The position numbers and the translations under genes were made by a program. A model generated the notes under the pieces. It did no database searches. It had not been told where the DNA came from and saw only the letters and a program-made list of their open reading frames with translations. From NCBI GenBank assembly GCA_023442635.1, contig JAEZYR010000068.1, forward strand, positions 1 to 37,342: a stretch of 37,342 nt of DNA, given 5' to 3'. Origin of the DNA: Bacillota bacterium (lineage in GTDB: Bacteria; Bacillota; Clostridia; Saccharofermentanales; Fastidiosipilaceae). This document shows, one piece after another, positions 36,940 through 37,342 of this stretch (within the stretch, counting starts at the first letter, position 1; each line of letters starts with the position of its first letter).

Positions 36940-37342
36940 ATGGGAAAAGCAAAGTTTGAGAGAACCAAGCCACACGTCAACGTCGGGACCATCGGTCACG
37001 TTGACCACGGCAAGACGTCGCTGACTGCGGCGATTACGAAGGTCTTGGCCTTGCAGGGTCAGGCTGACTTCACCGATTACGCTTCAATCGATAAGACCCC
37101 TGAAGAGAAAGAGCGTGGTATCACGATCAACAGCTCGCACGTTGAGTATCAGACGGCCAACCGCCACTATGCTCACGTTGACTGCCCTGGCCACGCTGAC
37201 TACATCAAGAACATGATCACGGGTGCTGCTCAGATGGACGGCGCCATCCTCGTTGTTTCAGCTGCTGACGGCCCCATGCCTCAGACCCGCGAGCACATCT
37301 TGCTCGCCCGTCAGGTCGGCGTTCCTTCGATCGTCGTTTTCC
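36940..37342 (+). CDS. tuf: Elongation factor Tu, 5' part only
   Basis: GTPase delivering aminoacyl-tRNA to the ribosome. The frame starts at ATG 36940 after AAGAGGAGG and is open to the window edge (134 codons). Seen: FERTKPHVNVGTIGHVDHGK (G1), PEEKERGITINSSHVEYQT (G2), HVDCPGHADYIKNMITGAAQ (G3) and QTREHILLARQVGVPSIVVF. Fourth gene of the str operon; the C-terminal two thirds are outside the window. Confidence 0.97.
   Translation, partial: MGKAKFERTKPHVNVGTIGHVDHGKTSLTAAITKVLALQGQADFTDYASIDKTPEEKERGITINSSHVEYQTANRHYAHVDCPGHADYIKNMITGAAQMDGAILVVSAADGPMPQTREHILLARQVGVPSIVVF

Overview
The window reads as chromosomal DNA of a Bacillota (Firmicutes) bacterium, most likely of the class Clostridia, with roughly balanced base composition. 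The reasons are strong AGGAGG-type ribosome binding sites, HPr kinase, WhiA, Mini-ribonuclease III, a long Firmicutes-type ribosomal protein S12 and dense operons with overlapping start and stop codons. I cannot name a genus from the sequence alone.

Layout. Positions 1-1090 (minus strand) hold the 5' part of a formamidopyrimidine-DNA glycosylase gene and an XRE-type regulator. Positions 1370-4224 (plus) hold an RlmL-type RNA methyltransferase, a frameshifted sugar nucleotidyltransferase and upp. Positions 4615-11185 (plus) are a complete F1Fo ATP synthase operon (a, c, b, alpha, gamma, beta, epsilon). In it no normal delta gene exists: the C-terminal part of delta is fused in frame to the N-terminus of alpha, and the N-terminal delta domain is missing. 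This is the most unusual feature of the window.

Positions 11205-16878 (minus) are a compact Tad/Flp pilus operon: TadZ-like protein, TadA/CpaF ATPase, a fused TadB-TadC platform protein, Flp pilin and an FHA-like membrane protein. Positions 17115-23818 (plus) hold metK, comF, a 6S-like structured RNA, cysS, Mini-III, an RlmB-type methyltransferase and a membrane-anchored protein of unknown function. Positions 23924-24444 are a five-gene tRNA operon (Met, Glu, Val, Gly, Cys) with a near-consensus promoter and a terminator.

Positions 24500-27954 look accessory. They hold a truncated alpha/beta-hydrolase, an AT-rich boundary, a hexapeptide acetyltransferase, a secreted protein, an Ig-like lipoprotein and a HEAT-like protein. 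The segment lies between two identical tRNA-Gly genes. Positions 28322-33356 hold hprK, murB, whiA, trmL and serS, without the rapZ and yvcK genes that commonly sit between murB and whiA. Positions 33473-37342 are the str operon (rpsL, rpsG, fusA, tuf; tuf runs off the edge), with structured leaders. The S12 protein carries arginine at a site where Lys-to-Arg gives streptomycin resistance in other bacteria.

Most genes are housekeeping (translation, RNA modification, energy, cell wall, carbon control). The points of interest are the delta-alpha fusion, the compact fused Tad locus, the structured RNAs and the tRNA-flanked accessory patch.
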